Below are positions 62,960 to 64,000 of a stretch of 64,000 bases of DNA, in pieces. A model generated the notes under the pieces. That model was given only the letters and a program-made list of their open reading frames with translations. It had not been told where the DNA came from and searched no databases. The DNA is taken from assembly GCA_038380435.1 (NCBI GenBank), contig JAWZYU010000019.1:34125801-34189800 (forward strand). Direction: 5' to 3'. Position 1 is the stretch's first letter; each line of letters starts with the position of its first letter. Origin of the DNA: Ryuthela nishihirai (Eukaryota > Arthropoda > Arachnida > Araneae > Heptathelidae). A program made the position numbers and the translations under genes.

Positions 62960-63911
62960 AAGGTCCTTATGTCATATCCAATTTCTTAATATTCCTAACT
63001 ATAAAACATTGTTGCACCTGTTCATCTGATGTGAAACGATATCCTCCCAAATGATCTTTCAAATGTGGATAGAGGCGGAAATCGCTTGAAGCTGGATCGG
63101 GACTGTATGTGTGATGACCGTGAATCTCCCACCAAATCTGCGGCAGCAAATTCTGAATTCTGTTCGCTGTGTACGGGTGGGTTTTGTCAAGAATGAGAGC
63201 GATGCTTTGGCTATGGAGACCAAGGCGTTTTCCCCTAATGTCCTCTCGATCAACAGCGCATCAGAGGCGACACAAAAGACTGTAGCCAACACTTATCCGG
63301 TGGAAGGTGTCACTTTGAACTTCTTTAGGGTCGGTGATATTTACTGTTTCCACTCCATCAACGCACGATTACTGCTTTTAATGTAATGGTGAATCAATGT
63401 TTCGTTGCCTATCACCACTCGATGAAGGAAGTTGTTCCCTTATGTTGCATAACGTTGCAGCAATGTGAGACTGGCAGCCGCTCAATGTGCATTTTTGTCG
63501 TCTGTTAACGCATATGGAACCCACATTACATACACCTCCTCTGTGATAATGCACTGGCCGACCCCATACGATAGGCCCAGATTGGATGCAATGAGTTGCA
63601 AAGTGACACGTAGTTCCTGTTGAATGATCTCAATTCATGCCTGTGTTCATTTCCATTGCGGAACTGCTGAGACGCGCACTGCGATTGTCGTCTCGTACAG
63701 TATTCCTGTCTGCAGAAAATCTCTGACACCATTTGATGACATGTTGATGGGACGTCACACTTTCCCCGTACTCTTTGGATTTCGTACAGAAAACGAATAA
63801 CCGCTCAGACGTCTTCGCGAGACATTCTTTGCAACCTCGTAGTCTTTTGAACTGCTGCATCTCCACTCCTACCTGCGCATGCGTCTGTGAACCCCTGTCA
63901 TTCAGGTTCAC
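62960..63911 (-). pseudogene. Mariner-like transposase, broken
   Basis: The minus-strand N-terminal frame (63630-63911) has KEYGESVTSHQHVIKWCQRF, the helix-turn-helix of mariner transposases, which recognises the element's ends. The C-terminal frame (62967-63149) has YSPDPASSDFRLYPHLKDHL, with the last catalytic Asp region of the DD34D triad, followed by GGYRFTSDEQVQQ. The middle is disrupted in several frames. The length of about 950 bp is close to a full mariner ORF, so the decay is by substitution and small indels. Terminal repeats were not identified. Confidence 0.8.
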
Positions 63912-64000
63912 GATACTATATATTTAACGCTCTCCGATGTCATCGGCATTTCCATTGTGATATATAGATCTTGCAACCTTACTTTCTGATTTCCACCTGC

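Overview
The window is AT-rich, gene-poor, repeat-dense animal DNA. The mix of mobile elements points to an arthropod, and a spider or other chelicerate is my best guess: many tRNA-derived SINEs, RTE-like, Jockey/CR1-like and R2/NeSL-like LINEs, and hAT, Tc1, mariner, Tigger and piggyBac-like DNA transposons. The taxon is inference. No intact host gene was recognised. The only coding-like locus that does not look like a mobile element is a broken reading frame at about 14.2-16.0 kb. It has helical repeats, long Asp and Glu runs and a 10-residue tandem repeat rich in Arg, Asp and Gly.

Two SINE families dominate. SINE-A is about 350-400 bp, with a tRNA-like head containing box A (TGGCTCAGTCGG) and box B (GGTTCGAGTCC) and an end reading GCTCAGAGGTAAAACAAC. 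SINE-B is about 200 bp, with a different tRNA-like head (TGGCCGAGTGG, GGTTCGAGCCC) and an end reading GAGGGGGTATTTATTT. About 22 SINE-A and 7 SINE-B pieces are listed, several with perfect or near-perfect target-site duplications (TSDs).

Layout. 0-14 kb: SINE pieces, a SINE-interrupted RTE tail, palindromes, a 341-bp hAT MITE with an 8-bp TSD, a 61-bp inverted repeat and a mariner-like pseudogene. 14-16.6 kb: the acidic-repeat locus. 16.7-22.2 kb: a direct duplication, a Gypsy-like LTR and a nearly complete RTE-like LINE on the minus strand. 22-34 kb: SINEs, a gag-like fragment between matching minisatellites, RTE and Tigger remnants, a foldback element and a minisatellite. 34.5-40.4 kb: a hAT transposon with matching ends and TSD that holds two SINE-Bs and a Jockey/CR1-like LINE. 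41-43 kb: a tandem array carrying repeated AGGTCAAAGGTCA-like motifs. 45.2-49.3 kb: a SINE-A split by a LINE that is itself split by a SINE-B. 51.8-56 kb: a 48-bp piggyBac-like palindrome, a deleted Tc1 element, a roughly 1-kb element with inverted ends, and two opposed mariner-type fragments. 57-61.6 kb: three unrelated LINE pieces fused head to tail. 62.9-63.9 kb: a mariner pseudogene.

The genes do not form a pathway. The content is a record of layered transposition. Nested insertions give relative ages, and several inverted duplications look like template-switch events. I saw no clear new biological system; the best candidates for follow-up are the nuclear-receptor-like motif array and the acidic-repeat locus.
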